From Lutibacter flavus (GTDB lineage Bacteria > Bacteroidota > Bacteroidia > Flavobacteriales > Flavobacteriaceae): a stretch of 64,000 bases of DNA. The notes under the pieces are model-generated. The model had not been told where the DNA came from. It made no database searches and saw nothing but the letters and a program-made list of their open reading frames with translations. Positions 51,609 to 60,242 of this stretch are shown here, in pieces. Location: contig NZ_FZNX01000001.1 in NCBI RefSeq assembly GCF_900188355.1, positions 481,754-545,753 on the forward strand. Reading direction: 5' to 3'. Within the stretch, counting starts at the first letter, position 1, and every line of letters begins with the position of its first letter. The translations under genes were made by a program, and so were the position numbers.

Positions 51609-52853
51609 ATGAAATTTTTATTTGACAAAGATACTTGGCAAGAAATTTATAGCAGTATTCGAAAGAATAAAATGCGTACTGGTATTACTATAATTGGAGT
51701 AATGTGGGGTATTTTTTTATTAGTTGTTTTATTAGGGGCTGCAAAAGGAGTTGAAAATAATTTTAATAAATTATTCGGAAACTTTGCTACAAACAGTGTT
51801 TTTGTTTGGGCGCAACAAACAAGCAAGCCTTTTAAAGGTTTTCAGGAAGGCAAAAGCCTCACCTTGAAAATGTCTGATTTAGAAAATATTAGGAGCGAAA
51901 TTAAAGGGCTTGATTTTGTAGTGCCTCGTCACCAAACCCAAGCAATGGCAATTAATAATTTTAAATCTGGAACTTTTGGAATTTTTGGAGATTATCCGGA
52001 GTTAGATAAAGTTCAGAAAAAAGATATGGTTTATGGTAGGTTCATAAATGATAATGATATTAAAGAAAAGAAAAAAGTTTGTGTAATTGAAGAGGAAATT
52101 TATAAGCAACTTTTTGATAAAGATGTTTACCCTATAGGTACCTATATAAAAATAAATGATATCAATTATATTGTAGTTGGAATGTATAAACAAGGACAAG
52201 TTGGAAGTGGTGGACCTCAAGGAAATATTCATATTCCTTTTACAACATTTCAACAAGTTTATAATAGAGGAGATAGCATTGGATGGATGATGATTACGGG
52301 GAAAATGGAATATGATATTTCACAAATTGAAGCAGATGTTAAATTATTATTAAGAAATTTACATAAAGTACACCCAAATGATGAAAGAGCTTTTGGTAGC
52401 TTCAATTTAGGGGAAAGAATAGCTCAGGTTACTGGATTTTTAACTGGGATGCAATTTTTAACATGGTTTGTTGGCATTGCTACACTAATAGCTGGAGTTT
52501 TTGCAATTGGAAACATTTTATTAATTACTGTTAAAGAACGGACCAAAGAAATAGGAATTAGAAGAGCTTTAGGTGCAAAACCTTGGGAAATAAAACGTCA
52601 AATAATTTTAGAATCTGTATTTCTAACAAGCATTGCAGGAGCTTTAGGTATTATTTTTGGCGGTTTAGTTTTAATGTTAATTGACGCAACAATTGGTCAA
52701 GGACCTGATGCAGCATTAACCAATCCAACGGTTGATATTCCGGTTATTATTATTGCTGCAGTAACGTTAGTAGTTTTAGGAACATTAATAGGTTTAATTC
52801 CAGCTCACACAGCAGTAAGTATTCGGCCTATAGAAGCATTAAGAGAAGAATAA
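51609..52853 (+). CDS. MacB/FtsX-type ABC permease, third of three (tandem duplicate B)
   Basis: 414 residues, paralogue of the gene immediately upstream. Membrane parts are almost identical between the two. The periplasmic region (about residues 70-210) differs more, including a small insertion GSGGPQG at the periplasmic tip. Many synonymous codon differences show the duplication is not very recent. The two may form a heterodimer or alternate in the exporter. Confidence 0.9.
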   Translation: MKFLFDKDTWQEIYSSIRKNKMRTGITIIGVMWGIFLLVVLLGAAKGVENNFNKLFGNFATNSVFVWAQQTSKPFKGFQEGKSLTLKMSDLENIRSEIKGLDFVVPRHQTQAMAINNFKSGTFGIFGDYPELDKVQKKDMVYGRFINDNDIKEKKKVCVIEEEIYKQLFDKDVYPIGTYIKINDINYIVVGMYKQGQVGSGGPQGNIHIPFTTFQQVYNRGDSIGWMMITGKMEYDISQIEADVKLLLRNLHKVHPNDERAFGSFNLGERIAQVTGFLTGMQFLTWFVGIATLIAGVFAIGNILLITVKERTKEIGIRRALGAKPWEIKRQIILESVFLTSIAGALGIIFGGLVLMLIDATIGQGPDAALTNPTVDIPVIIIAAVTLVVLGTLIGLIPAHTAVSIRPIEALREE

Positions 52854-52901
52854 AAAGAATAATAGTAATAAAAAGAACAATAAACTGAAAATCAATAACT
52901 A

Positions 52902-54017
52902 ATGAAGAAAAAAATAATTTTTGGAACAATAGCAGTCGCACTTATAGCTGTTTTAGCTTGGTTTGGAGCTAAGAATAGTAAATCACCTGTGCAATATGAA
53001 ACGGAAAAACCTTTTAAAACAAATATTGTTAGAAAAACTGTAGCTACTGGTAAAGTAGTTCCTTTGGAGGAAGCTGAAATTAAACCTAAGGTTTCAGGAA
53101 TTATTGAGAAAATTTATGTTGAAGAGGGGGCTCAAGTAGAAGTTGGGGATTTAATTGCAACAATTAGAGTTGTGCCTAATATACAAAGTTTAAACAGTGC
53201 ACAAGGAAGCGTAAAAACTGCTCAATTACGTTTTGACAACGCAAAAACGAATTACAATAGAATTAAAGGTCTGTTTGAAAAGGGTGTTAAATCTCGTTCA
53301 GAATTTGAAACTGCAGAATTAAGTTATAATAGCTCTGTTCAAGATTTAAGTAATGCAAGAAATAACTTACAAATCATACAAAAAGGATCTGCCGCTGGAA
53401 TGGGTAAAACAGCAAATACTTATGTGACAGCAGAAATTTCTGGTACAATTTTAGAGATTCCAGTACGTAAAGGAAATCAGGTAATTGAAAGTAATACTTT
53501 TAATGCAGGTACTACAATTGCTACTATTGCTGATATGACAAAAATGATTTTTGAAGGTAAAGTTGATGAAGCTGAAGTTGGTAAAATTAAAAATGGAACG
53601 GTATTAGAAGTTTCTTTAGGTGCCATTGAAAAGAAAAAATATCCTGCAAAATTAAACTTTATTGCTCCAAAGGGAACTGAAGAAAATGGAGCAGTTCAAT
53701 TTAAAATTAAAGGTGATGTAACTTTAGATGATGAATTTTTTGTTAGAGCTGGTTATAGTGCAAATGCTGATATAGTTTTAGAAAAGAAAGATAGTGTTCT
53801 TTCAATAAAAGAGGCTTTATTGCAATTTGATAAAAAAACTGAAACACCATATGTTGAAGTAAAAACGGGAGATCAGGAATTTGAAAAACGTGATGTTGAG
53901 TTAGGAATTTCAGATGGTATTAATGTTGAAGTTTTATCAGGTGTTGATAAAGAAGATGAAATAAAGATTTGGAATAAAACATCTAAAAAAGATGAAGATG
54001 AAAACGGTAATAACTAA
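52902..54017 (+). CDS. Periplasmic adaptor (MacA/HlyD family)
   Basis: 371 residues: an N-terminal anchor helix (about 4-23), barrel-sandwich lipoyl halves (VVPLEEAEIKPKVSGIIEK and AEISGTILEIPVRKGNQV), a short coiled-coil hairpin between them (about 105-160) and a beta-barrel domain. It would link the ABC complex to an outer-membrane channel, but no TolC-type gene is in this operon. It is last in the operon, with a terminator 20 bases on. Confidence 0.9.
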   Translation: MKKKIIFGTIAVALIAVLAWFGAKNSKSPVQYETEKPFKTNIVRKTVATGKVVPLEEAEIKPKVSGIIEKIYVEEGAQVEVGDLIATIRVVPNIQSLNSAQGSVKTAQLRFDNAKTNYNRIKGLFEKGVKSRSEFETAELSYNSSVQDLSNARNNLQIIQKGSAAGMGKTANTYVTAEISGTILEIPVRKGNQVIESNTFNAGTTIATIADMTKMIFEGKVDEAEVGKIKNGTVLEVSLGAIEKKKYPAKLNFIAPKGTEENGAVQFKIKGDVTLDDEFFVRAGYSANADIVLEKKDSVLSIKEALLQFDKKTETPYVEVKTGDQEFEKRDVELGISDGINVEVLSGVDKEDEIKIWNKTSKKDEDENGNN

Positions 54018-54035
54018 TACCGAAAATTAATAATA

Positions 54036-54073
54036 ATAAAAAAAGCGTTTTAATTAAATTAAAACGCTTTTTT
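54036..54073 (+). terminator. Terminator of the ABC exporter operon
   Basis: Long stem (AAGCGTTTTAATT with AATTAAAACGCTT, short loop) with A-run and T-run arms. Confidence 0.9.
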
Positions 54074-54129
54074 TATATCTTTATAGGAGAGTACTTTTAA
54101 AATTAAATTTTACTTAAAAATGTTAATTA

Positions 54130-54141
54130 TGACTTTTGTCA
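54130..54141. promoter_or_regulatory. Crp/Fnr-type palindrome TGAC-N4-GTCA upstream of the coiled-coil gene
   Basis: Perfect palindrome. The 12 bases are the exact reverse complement of the hutI/pta site. Its centre is about 65 bp before the ATG at 54201. A clean TAnnTTTG box is not visible at the matching distance (the nearest is TAGAAATT at 54163). Confidence 0.55.
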
Positions 54142-54200
54142 GAGTAATTTTTAAAAAAAAGTTAGAAATTTATTGTATAAAATTTAAAAGCAAATAGAGT

Positions 54201-54581
54201 ATGGAAAGTCAATTATTATTTTTAAGTGATTTAAACTTCAATCTTGAAGTATGGAAAAGAGAGTTGAAATTTCAAGAAAGTGAAATGGATTATTTTGAAG
54301 AGAAACTAGAGCATATAGCTATGCGTGATCTTGGAAATGACGTTATGGCTCAATTGGAAGTATTTCAGAATAAAATAATAAGAGAGAGACATGTAATGGG
54401 TGAATTAAGGCATCGAATACGAATGAAAAAAAGAGAAATAGCTCAAGCAAAATATGATAATAACAGTGAAGTAAAATTTCACGAAAAACAAGTACTGCTT
54501 AAAGATCAAATGAAAACTTTTGTTAAAATGCATTACGAGTTAAAAGAAGATATGATGGATTTTTTCTTAAAATATCTATAA
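54201..54581 (+). CDS. Small coiled-coil protein of unknown function, possible Fnr-regulon member
   Basis: 126 residues, not a family I can name. It is almost wholly helical and charged, with heptad-like spacing over about 10-110 (LNFNLEVWKRELKFQESE, then FEEKLEHIAMRDLG and MGELRHRIRMKKREIAQAK). It has no cysteines, signal peptide or membrane span, so it is presumably cytosolic and oligomeric. It is a monocistronic unit between two terminators. The palindrome shared with pta suggests induction under oxygen limitation. Confidence 0.75.
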   Translation: MESQLLFLSDLNFNLEVWKRELKFQESEMDYFEEKLEHIAMRDLGNDVMAQLEVFQNKIIRERHVMGELRHRIRMKKREIAQAKYDNNSEVKFHEKQVLLKDQMKTFVKMHYELKEDMMDFFLKYL

Positions 54582-54584
54582 TTT

Positions 54585-54623
54585 AAAAAAAAGACCTTTC
54601 CAGAAATTGAAAGGTCTTTTTTT
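54585..54623. terminator. Bidirectional terminator between the coiled-coil gene and hbd
   Basis: Stem AAGACCTTTC/GAAAGGTCTT with an 8-base loop, flanked by A-run and T-run. Confidence 0.9.
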
Positions 54624-54640
54624 ATAGGTCAAAATTGTTT

Positions 54641-55528
54641 TTATCTAAATTGTTTTGAAATTATTTCAGCCTTACGGTTTTCGGAATAGTCATAAAAACC
54701 TTCACCTGATTTTGAGCCAAGTTTACCAGCTTGTACCATATTAACTAATAGCGGACAAGGAGCATATTTTGGATTTTTAAAGCCATCATACATTACATTT
54801 AAAATTGATAAACAAACATCTAGGCCAATAAAGTCAGCCAATTGTAACGGACCCATTGGATGCGCCATTCCTAATTTCATTACAGTATCAATTTCATAAA
54901 CGCCTGCAACTCCATTGTATAAGGTTTCAATAGCCTCGTTTAGCATTGGCATTAAAATACGGTTTGCTACAAAGCCTGGATAGTCATTAACTTCAACAGG
55001 AACTTTTTTAAGATTTTCTGAAAGATCCATAATTGTTTTGGTAACCTCATCAGAAGTGTTATAACCTCTAATTATTTCTACCAATTTCATTATTGGAACA
55101 GGATTCATAAAATGCATTCCAATTACTTTTTCTGGTCTTTTTGTTACCGATGCTATTTTAGTAATTGATATTGATGATGTATTTGAAGCTAAAATTGCAT
55201 TAGCCGGAGCTTCTTCATCAATTTGTTTAAATATTTTTAATTTTAAATCGATGTTTTCAGTTGCAGCTTCAACAACTAAATCTATATCTTTAACACCTTC
55301 AGCAATAGAAGTATAAGTTGTAATATTATTTAAAGTTTGTGCTTTAATAATACTAGTGATTTTTTCTTTAGAAAGTAATCTATCAAGGTTTTTAGTAACT
55401 GTAGCTAAACCTTTGTCTAAAGCCGCCTGAGATATATCTATTAAGTTTACTTTGTAATTATTTTGAGCGAACACATGAGCAATTCCATTTCCCATGGTCC
55501 CAGCTCCAATAACAGCTATATTAGTCAT
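54641..55528 (-). CDS. hbd: 3-hydroxybutyryl-CoA dehydrogenase
   Basis: 295-residue NAD-dependent short 3-hydroxyacyl-CoA dehydrogenase. The N-terminal Rossmann motif is AVIGAGTMGNGIAHVFAQN and the catalytic region is GMHFMNPVPIMKLVE, with the histidine in HFMNP. The length is that of stand-alone Hbd/PaaH, not of the FadB fusion. It is last in a three-gene minus-strand operon with phzF-like and Gfo/Idh/MocA genes. It could serve fatty-acid, polyhydroxybutyrate or phenylacetate metabolism. Confidence 0.92.
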   Translation of the reverse strand: MTNIAVIGAGTMGNGIAHVFAQNNYKVNLIDISQAALDKGLATVTKNLDRLLSKEKITSIIKAQTLNNITTYTSIAEGVKDIDLVVEAATENIDLKLKIFKQIDEEAPANAILASNTSSISITKIASVTKRPEKVIGMHFMNPVPIMKLVEIIRGYNTSDEVTKTIMDLSENLKKVPVEVNDYPGFVANRILMPMLNEAIETLYNGVAGVYEIDTVMKLGMAHPMGPLQLADFIGLDVCLSILNVMYDGFKNPKYAPCPLLVNMVQAGKLGSKSGEGFYDYSENRKAEIISKQFR

Positions 55529-55537
55529 AATTAATAA

Positions 55538-56314
55538 TTAAATAGTTAATTTTCCTTTTAAATAAGTGATTGCTTGTCCACTCATTTCAACACGTTCATT
55601 TAAATATTCACATTTTAAATATCCCGTTCTGTTAGATAATTGAATAGCTTCTAAACTATTTAATTTTAGCTTTTTAGCCCAAAATGGAATTAATAACGTA
55701 TGTGCAGAACCAGTTACCGGGTCTTCATTAATACCAATTTTTGGAGCAAAAAAACGAGAAACAAAATCCACTTTATCTCCTTGTGCAGTAACAATAATTC
55801 CTGCGTGTTCCAAATTTGCTAATTTTGAAAAATTAGGAGTTAAATTTTTAACTGCACTTTCATTTTCTAATTCCACAACCAATTTCCATTTACCTTCAAA
55901 AGTTTTAATTATTGGAACTTTTAACGCATCCTTTAAAAGTTGCGGTGTTTTAATTTCAATAATTTCTTCAGACGGAAAATTTAAAGTGTACCAATCTTCT
56001 TTTTTTTCAACTTTTAAAATGCCACTTTTTGAATTGAATTCTATTACTTTTTTGTCATAATCTAATTCTGAAAATATAATATGTGCAGCAGCTAAGGTAG
56101 CGTGACCACATAAATCAATTTCACAAGAAGGTGTAAACCATCTAATTTCAAAATGATCTTTAACTTTCACAAAGAATACAGTTTCAGATAAATTGTTTTC
56201 TTCAGCAATAGCTTGCATTAATTCTTCCGAAATCCATTTAGTTAGAGGGCAAACTGCAGCTGGATTTCCTTTGAAAATCTCGTTTGTAAAAGCATCAACT
56301 TGATAAATAGTCAT
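55538..56314 (-). CDS. PhzF-family isomerase/epimerase-like protein
   Basis: 258 residues of the DAP-epimerase fold, in two halves. The N terminus YQVDAFTNEIFKGNPAAVCPL and the catalytic glutamate E44 in NNLSETVFF identify the PhzF group. CGHATLAAAH and DPVTGSAH are further family motifs. No phenazine genes are present, so this is one of the common PhzF relatives of unknown substrate. It is spaced by 1 base from the upstream oxidoreductase gene and 9 bases from hbd. Confidence 0.9.
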   Translation of the reverse strand: MTIYQVDAFTNEIFKGNPAAVCPLTKWISEELMQAIAEENNLSETVFFVKVKDHFEIRWFTPSCEIDLCGHATLAAAHIIFSELDYDKKVIEFNSKSGILKVEKKEDWYTLNFPSEEIIEIKTPQLLKDALKVPIIKTFEGKWKLVVELENESAVKNLTPNFSKLANLEHAGIIVTAQGDKVDFVSRFFAPKIGINEDPVTGSAHTLLIPFWAKKLKLNSLEAIQLSNRTGYLKCEYLNERVEMSGQAITYLKGKLTI

Positions 56315-56315
56315 C

Positions 56316-57275
56316 TTAAAAATCGTTTATAATCATATGAGCAACTCTTAATGCTTCTGTACCTTGTTCTAAAGTTACAATTGGAGTTGTATTATTAGTA
56401 ATTGCGTCTGCAAACGTTTCTAATTCATCTAAAATAGCATTATTTGCTTCAACAGTTGGGTTTTCAAAATAAATTTGCTTTTTAATTCCTTCAGCATTTT
56501 GTAAAATCATATCAAAATCACCTGGTATTTTAGGCGCATCTTGCATTTTAACCACTTCTGTTGCTTTTTCAAAGAAATCAACAGCTATATAAGCATCCTT
56601 TTGAAAAAAACGTGTTTTACGCATATTTTTTAATGAAATTCTACTTGCCGTTAAATTAGCAACACATCCATTTTCAAATTCAATTCGAGCATTTGCAATA
56701 TCCGGAGTTTCACTAATCACAGAAACACCACTGGCATTCACACTTTTTACTTTAGATTTTACAACACTTAAAATAATATCTATATCATGAATCATTAAAT
56801 CTAAAACAACAGGCACATCGGTACCACGTGGATTAAACTCTGCCAATCTATGGGTTTCAATAAACATTGGTTTATTTAAAGAATCCTTAACGGCAGTAAA
56901 TGCTGGATTAAAACGCTCTACGTGACCAACCTGACCTTTAACCTTGTGTTTATTAGCAAGTTCAATTAATTTCTCAGCTTCTTCAACTGTCTTAGTAATT
57001 GGTTTTTCAATAAATATATGTTTTCCTTTTTCGATGGCTTCTTTTGCACAATCAAAATGCGAAAGGGTAGGTGTAACTATATCTACAACATCTACGGCAT
57101 CTATTAACTCTTGAATAGTATCAAATGATTTGTAGCCAAATTCTTCTTCAACTTTTTGAGCGTTTTCCTTTATAGGGTCGTAAAATCCTACTAAATTGTA
57201 TTTTTCAGATTGATTTAATAATTTTAAGTGAATTTTTCCGAGATGTCCGGCTCCTAAAACTCCTGCTTTTAGCAT
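56316..57275 (-). CDS. Gfo/Idh/MocA-family NAD(P)-dependent oxidoreductase
   Basis: 319 residues. The N-terminal Rossmann fold shows GVLGAGHLGKIHLKLL, the EKPITKT motif follows strand 5 (about 93-99), and the C-terminal alpha/beta domain begins near GHVERFNPAF. Family members oxidise or reduce sugars, inositols or related compounds. The substrate is unknown here. It is first in the operon and divergent from pcm. Confidence 0.88.
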   Translation of the reverse strand: MLKAGVLGAGHLGKIHLKLLNQSEKYNLVGFYDPIKENAQKVEEEFGYKSFDTIQELIDAVDVVDIVTPTLSHFDCAKEAIEKGKHIFIEKPITKTVEEAEKLIELANKHKVKGQVGHVERFNPAFTAVKDSLNKPMFIETHRLAEFNPRGTDVPVVLDLMIHDIDIILSVVKSKVKSVNASGVSVISETPDIANARIEFENGCVANLTASRISLKNMRKTRFFQKDAYIAVDFFEKATEVVKMQDAPKIPGDFDMILQNAEGIKKQIYFENPTVEANNAILDELETFADAITNNTTPIVTLEQGTEALRVAHMIINDF

Positions 57276-57361
57276 AATAAGATTGTTTATTTTTATGTAA
57301 ACAAAAGTAACAATCTTTATGCATTTATTCCTATTTTTAGCATCTCAAATTTAATTAATTA

Positions 57362-58003
57362 GTGAAAGATTCGCACAAACATCAAGGACTTAGAAATCAA
57401 TTAGTAGCAATATTATCTAAAAAGGGAATTACTGATAAAAATGTTTTGAAAGCAATTTCAATTATACCAAGGCATTTATTTATGGATTCTAGTTTTGCAG
57501 ATTTTGCGTATCAGGACAAGGCGTTTCCAATTGCTGCCGAACAAACTATTTCACAACCTTATACTGTTGCATTTCAAACAGAATTGTTACAAGTTAAACC
57601 TAATGATGAAATATTAGAAATAGGGACAGGTTCGGGTTATCAAACTGCTGTTTTAATAGAAATGGGAGCAAAGGTTTATACTATAGAGCGACAACTAGAA
57701 CTTTTTAAAAAGACGAAATTATTTTTGCCAAAATTAAATTATAAGCCTAAAAAAGTGATTTTTGGTGACGGTTATAAAGGTTTGCCAGAAAATGCTCCTT
57801 TTGATAGAATTATTGTAACTGCCGGTGCTCCATTTGTTCCAAAACCTTTGTTGAGTCAATTAAAAATAGGAGGGAGATTGGTAATTCCCATTGGGGATGA
57901 AGTACAAACAATGACTTTGTTTGTTAGAACAAGTGAAAAGGATTTTGAAAAGCACGAATTGGGCGATTTTAGGTTTGTGCCAATGCTAAAAGAGAGGAAT
58001 TAA
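57362..58003 (+). CDS. pcm: Protein-L-isoaspartate O-methyltransferase
   Basis: 213 residues, starting at GTG 57362; a stop codon two codons upstream and the family alignment (KDSHKHQGLRNQLV) support this. It methylates isoaspartyl residues to start their repair. The SAM-binding motif is ILEIGTGSGYQTAVL, and the Pcm-specific segments PRHLFMDS and EQTISQPYTVA are present. The next gene begins 50 bases downstream. Confidence 0.93.
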   Translation: MKDSHKHQGLRNQLVAILSKKGITDKNVLKAISIIPRHLFMDSSFADFAYQDKAFPIAAEQTISQPYTVAFQTELLQVKPNDEILEIGTGSGYQTAVLIEMGAKVYTIERQLELFKKTKLFLPKLNYKPKKVIFGDGYKGLPENAPFDRIIVTAGAPFVPKPLLSQLKIGGRLVIPIGDEVQTMTLFVRTSEKDFEKHELGDFRFVPMLKERN

Positions 58004-58053
58004 ATTAATAATATGCCTTCATTTTTATGAGTATTGTTTTTTATATTTAACCA

Positions 58054-59229
58054 ATGAAAAAATTATTCCTCTTTTTCTTTATTGGATTTTCTTGTTTGGG
58101 TCAAAATGAACAAACATTTGGGGAATATGCTCTTAGGCCAGAATTATTTTTTGGAAAAACCATTGCTGCATTTGAATTGTACCCAAATACAAATTCTCAA
58201 TTTATAATTGGGATGAGTTTTGAAAAGAAAAATTTATTTCCTGAAAAACAATGGGAAAGTATTTTAAATTTTCCAACCACAGGTGTTTCAGTATATTTTA
58301 CTAATTATGGTAATAAAGATTTATTGGGACGCTCAGTGAGTGTTTTACCATTTATAAAACTAAATTTAAATAAAAAACAAAATTTTCATTTTAAAGGAGG
58401 TCTTGGAATTTCTTATTTTGATACACGTTATGACGTGGTAAATAACCCTAGAAATTCTGCAATAAGCACAAAATTAACATGGGCTTTTCAAACATTTTTG
58501 TATTACAATTTGCTTTCGAAAAACAATAAAGATTTACAATTAGGAATTGGTTATATACATCATTCAAATGGTCATGCACAACTACCAAATGAAGGGTTGA
58601 ATTCTGCTTTAATGAGTATTTCAACAAAAATTGATGTTAAAAAAAGTATTATTAAAAATGATACTAAATTTGATTTAAACAATGTTAAAACGTTTTCAAA
58701 AGGTTTTTATTCAATACGTTACGGACAAGGAATACATAAATTTGTTAAAAATGAAAGTTTGGTAAAAGCTATTAATTCAATTGAAGTATATGGAGGTTTG
58801 TTTTATAAAGATATTTTTAAAGTCAGTTTAGGAGCTACCTATAGATTTTATCATCATTATTACGATTATATAAATGAAAATGAATTAGAACCTTATTACT
58901 CTAAACCTATACTAAATGCATCAAATTTATATTTGTCGGTTGGTGTTGAGGCTATGCTGGGACATATTGGGATTGATTGGGAAGGCGGTTTAAATTTGCA
59001 CAAACCATTTTATAAAGAGCAATATTTACTTGAGGAACCAGAGCTTGATTTTTTTTATGATCTTAAAAAATTGTTTTTAGGACGTTTAGGTTTAAAATTA
59101 TATGCTATAAATACTTCAAAAATGCCAAAAAATAATTTTTATTTAAGTGCTCACATTAATTCTAATTTAAGTCAGGCTGATTTTTCAGAATTAAGTTTGG
59201 GGTTTACCCATAGAATATTTACTAAATGA
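58054..59229 (+). CDS. PagL-like acyloxyacyl hydrolase / outer-membrane lipid A deacylase
   Basis: 391 residues with a signal peptide (residues 1-16, ending SCLGQ) and repeated amphipathic strands consistent with an outer-membrane barrel. The motif YIHHSNGHAQLPNEGLNS (H169/H170, S171, E180) mirrors the HxSN...EG active site of PagL, which removes the 3-O acyl chain of lipid A. The protein is about twice the length of Pseudomonas PagL, with an extra C-terminal barrel-like half (about 225-391). Activity on lipid A is inferred. Confidence 0.72.
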   Translation: MKKLFLFFFIGFSCLGQNEQTFGEYALRPELFFGKTIAAFELYPNTNSQFIIGMSFEKKNLFPEKQWESILNFPTTGVSVYFTNYGNKDLLGRSVSVLPFIKLNLNKKQNFHFKGGLGISYFDTRYDVVNNPRNSAISTKLTWAFQTFLYYNLLSKNNKDLQLGIGYIHHSNGHAQLPNEGLNSALMSISTKIDVKKSIIKNDTKFDLNNVKTFSKGFYSIRYGQGIHKFVKNESLVKAINSIEVYGGLFYKDIFKVSLGATYRFYHHYYDYINENELEPYYSKPILNASNLYLSVGVEAMLGHIGIDWEGGLNLHKPFYKEQYLLEEPELDFFYDLKKLFLGRLGLKLYAINTSKMPKNNFYLSAHINSNLSQADFSELSLGFTHRIFTK

Positions 59230-59278
59230 CACTGTATTTATAAAATTTGAAATATTAGAAACTAAGTTTATTGTTAAA

Positions 59279-59710
59279 TTAATTAACTCTGGTCCAGTAT
59301 TGAGTTCTTCCAATTAAAGCAAAACCAATATAGCCTCTAACTTTTAGTTTGTTATTATCTTCAAGGGTTATATAACATTTGTATTCTTTTCCTGTCTTAG
59401 GATCTAATATTTTGGCTCCATTCCATTCACTACCATCTTTTGAAAGGCCATTTATAATAACCATTCCTTTAATTGATTTATTTTTATTTGTTCCTTTACA
59501 GTTTTCACAAACTTTATTTTCATTTCCTTTTTTCAATAATTGCTTAATTACAGCATAAGCTTTTCCATTTTCTTGATAAACTTCAACAATAGATTTTTCG
59601 TTACCAGTTTCATCATCAATAGTTTTCCATTCTCCAAAAATAGATTGAGCTTGTAAAGAAATAGCTCCTGAAAATAAGAGAGTTAGAGTTATTAGAATAA
59701 TTTTTCTCAT
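59279..59710 (-). CDS. Secreted DUF2147 protein
   Basis: 143 residues from the ATG at 59710. Upstream in-frame ATGs at 59743 and 59728 fall inside the preceding gene and lack a signal-like start. A signal peptide ends at LQAQ (about residue 22). The mature domain (SIFGEWKTIDDETGNEKSIV to GRTQYWTRV) is the lipocalin-like DUF2147 fold. VCENCKG holds a CxxC. The ATG lies 4 bases after the kdsC-like gene stop, so it is in the same operon. Confidence 0.85.
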   Translation of the reverse strand: MRKIILITLTLLFSGAISLQAQSIFGEWKTIDDETGNEKSIVEVYQENGKAYAVIKQLLKKGNENKVCENCKGTNKNKSIKGMVIINGLSKDGSEWNGAKILDPKTGKEYKCYITLEDNNKLKVRGYIGFALIGRTQYWTRVN

Positions 59711-59714
59711 ATTA

Positions 59715-60242
59715 TTAATCATATTTTGCATCAAATTGTCCATTCCATTTTCCTTGAACTTTTAAAACTTGCTCAATTACATCTCTCACACATCCATTTC
59801 CACCTTTTTTTTGTGAAATATATAATGAAATATCTTGAATTTCTGGAACTGCATCTTTTGGACAACTGGGTAAACCTACTTTTTTCATGACCTTATAATC
59901 TGGAATGTCATCACCCATAAATAAAATTTCTTCAGGATTTAATTTATGAATTGTAATGTATTCTTCAAATTGTTCCATTTTATTATGAGTGCCTAAATAA
60001 ATATCTGTAATTCCTAAGTTTTGAAGTCGAGAACGCACGCCTTCATTACTTCCACCAGAAATTATACATATCTTAAAGCCCTGATCTATTGCTGTTTTTA
60101 AGGCATATCCATCTTTGATGTTCATTGTTCTAATCAATTCTCCAGTAGTGGTAATTGTAATCATTCCATTAGTTAAAACGCCATCTACATCAAACATAAA
60201 TGTTGTAATTTGAGGCATTATTTCTTTATAACTTTTTCCCAT
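59715..60242 (-). CDS. kdsC: KdsC-like HAD phosphatase (KDO 8-phosphate phosphatase type)
   Basis: 175 residues, C0-capped HAD hydrolase that forms tetramers. Motif I is FDVDGVLTNG, motif II is IISGGSNEGV, and motif IV is FMGDDIPDY. The family releases phosphate from KDO 8-phosphate in lipopolysaccharide-core synthesis; relatives act on other acidic sugars. Its start overlaps the end of the DUF2520 gene by 17 bases, which implies translational coupling. Confidence 0.87.
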   Translation of the reverse strand: MGKSYKEIMPQITTFMFDVDGVLTNGMITITTTGELIRTMNIKDGYALKTAIDQGFKICIISGGSNEGVRSRLQNLGITDIYLGTHNKMEQFEEYITIHKLNPEEILFMGDDIPDYKVMKKVGLPSCPKDAVPEIQDISLYISQKKGGNGCVRDVIEQVLKVQGKWNGQFDAKYD

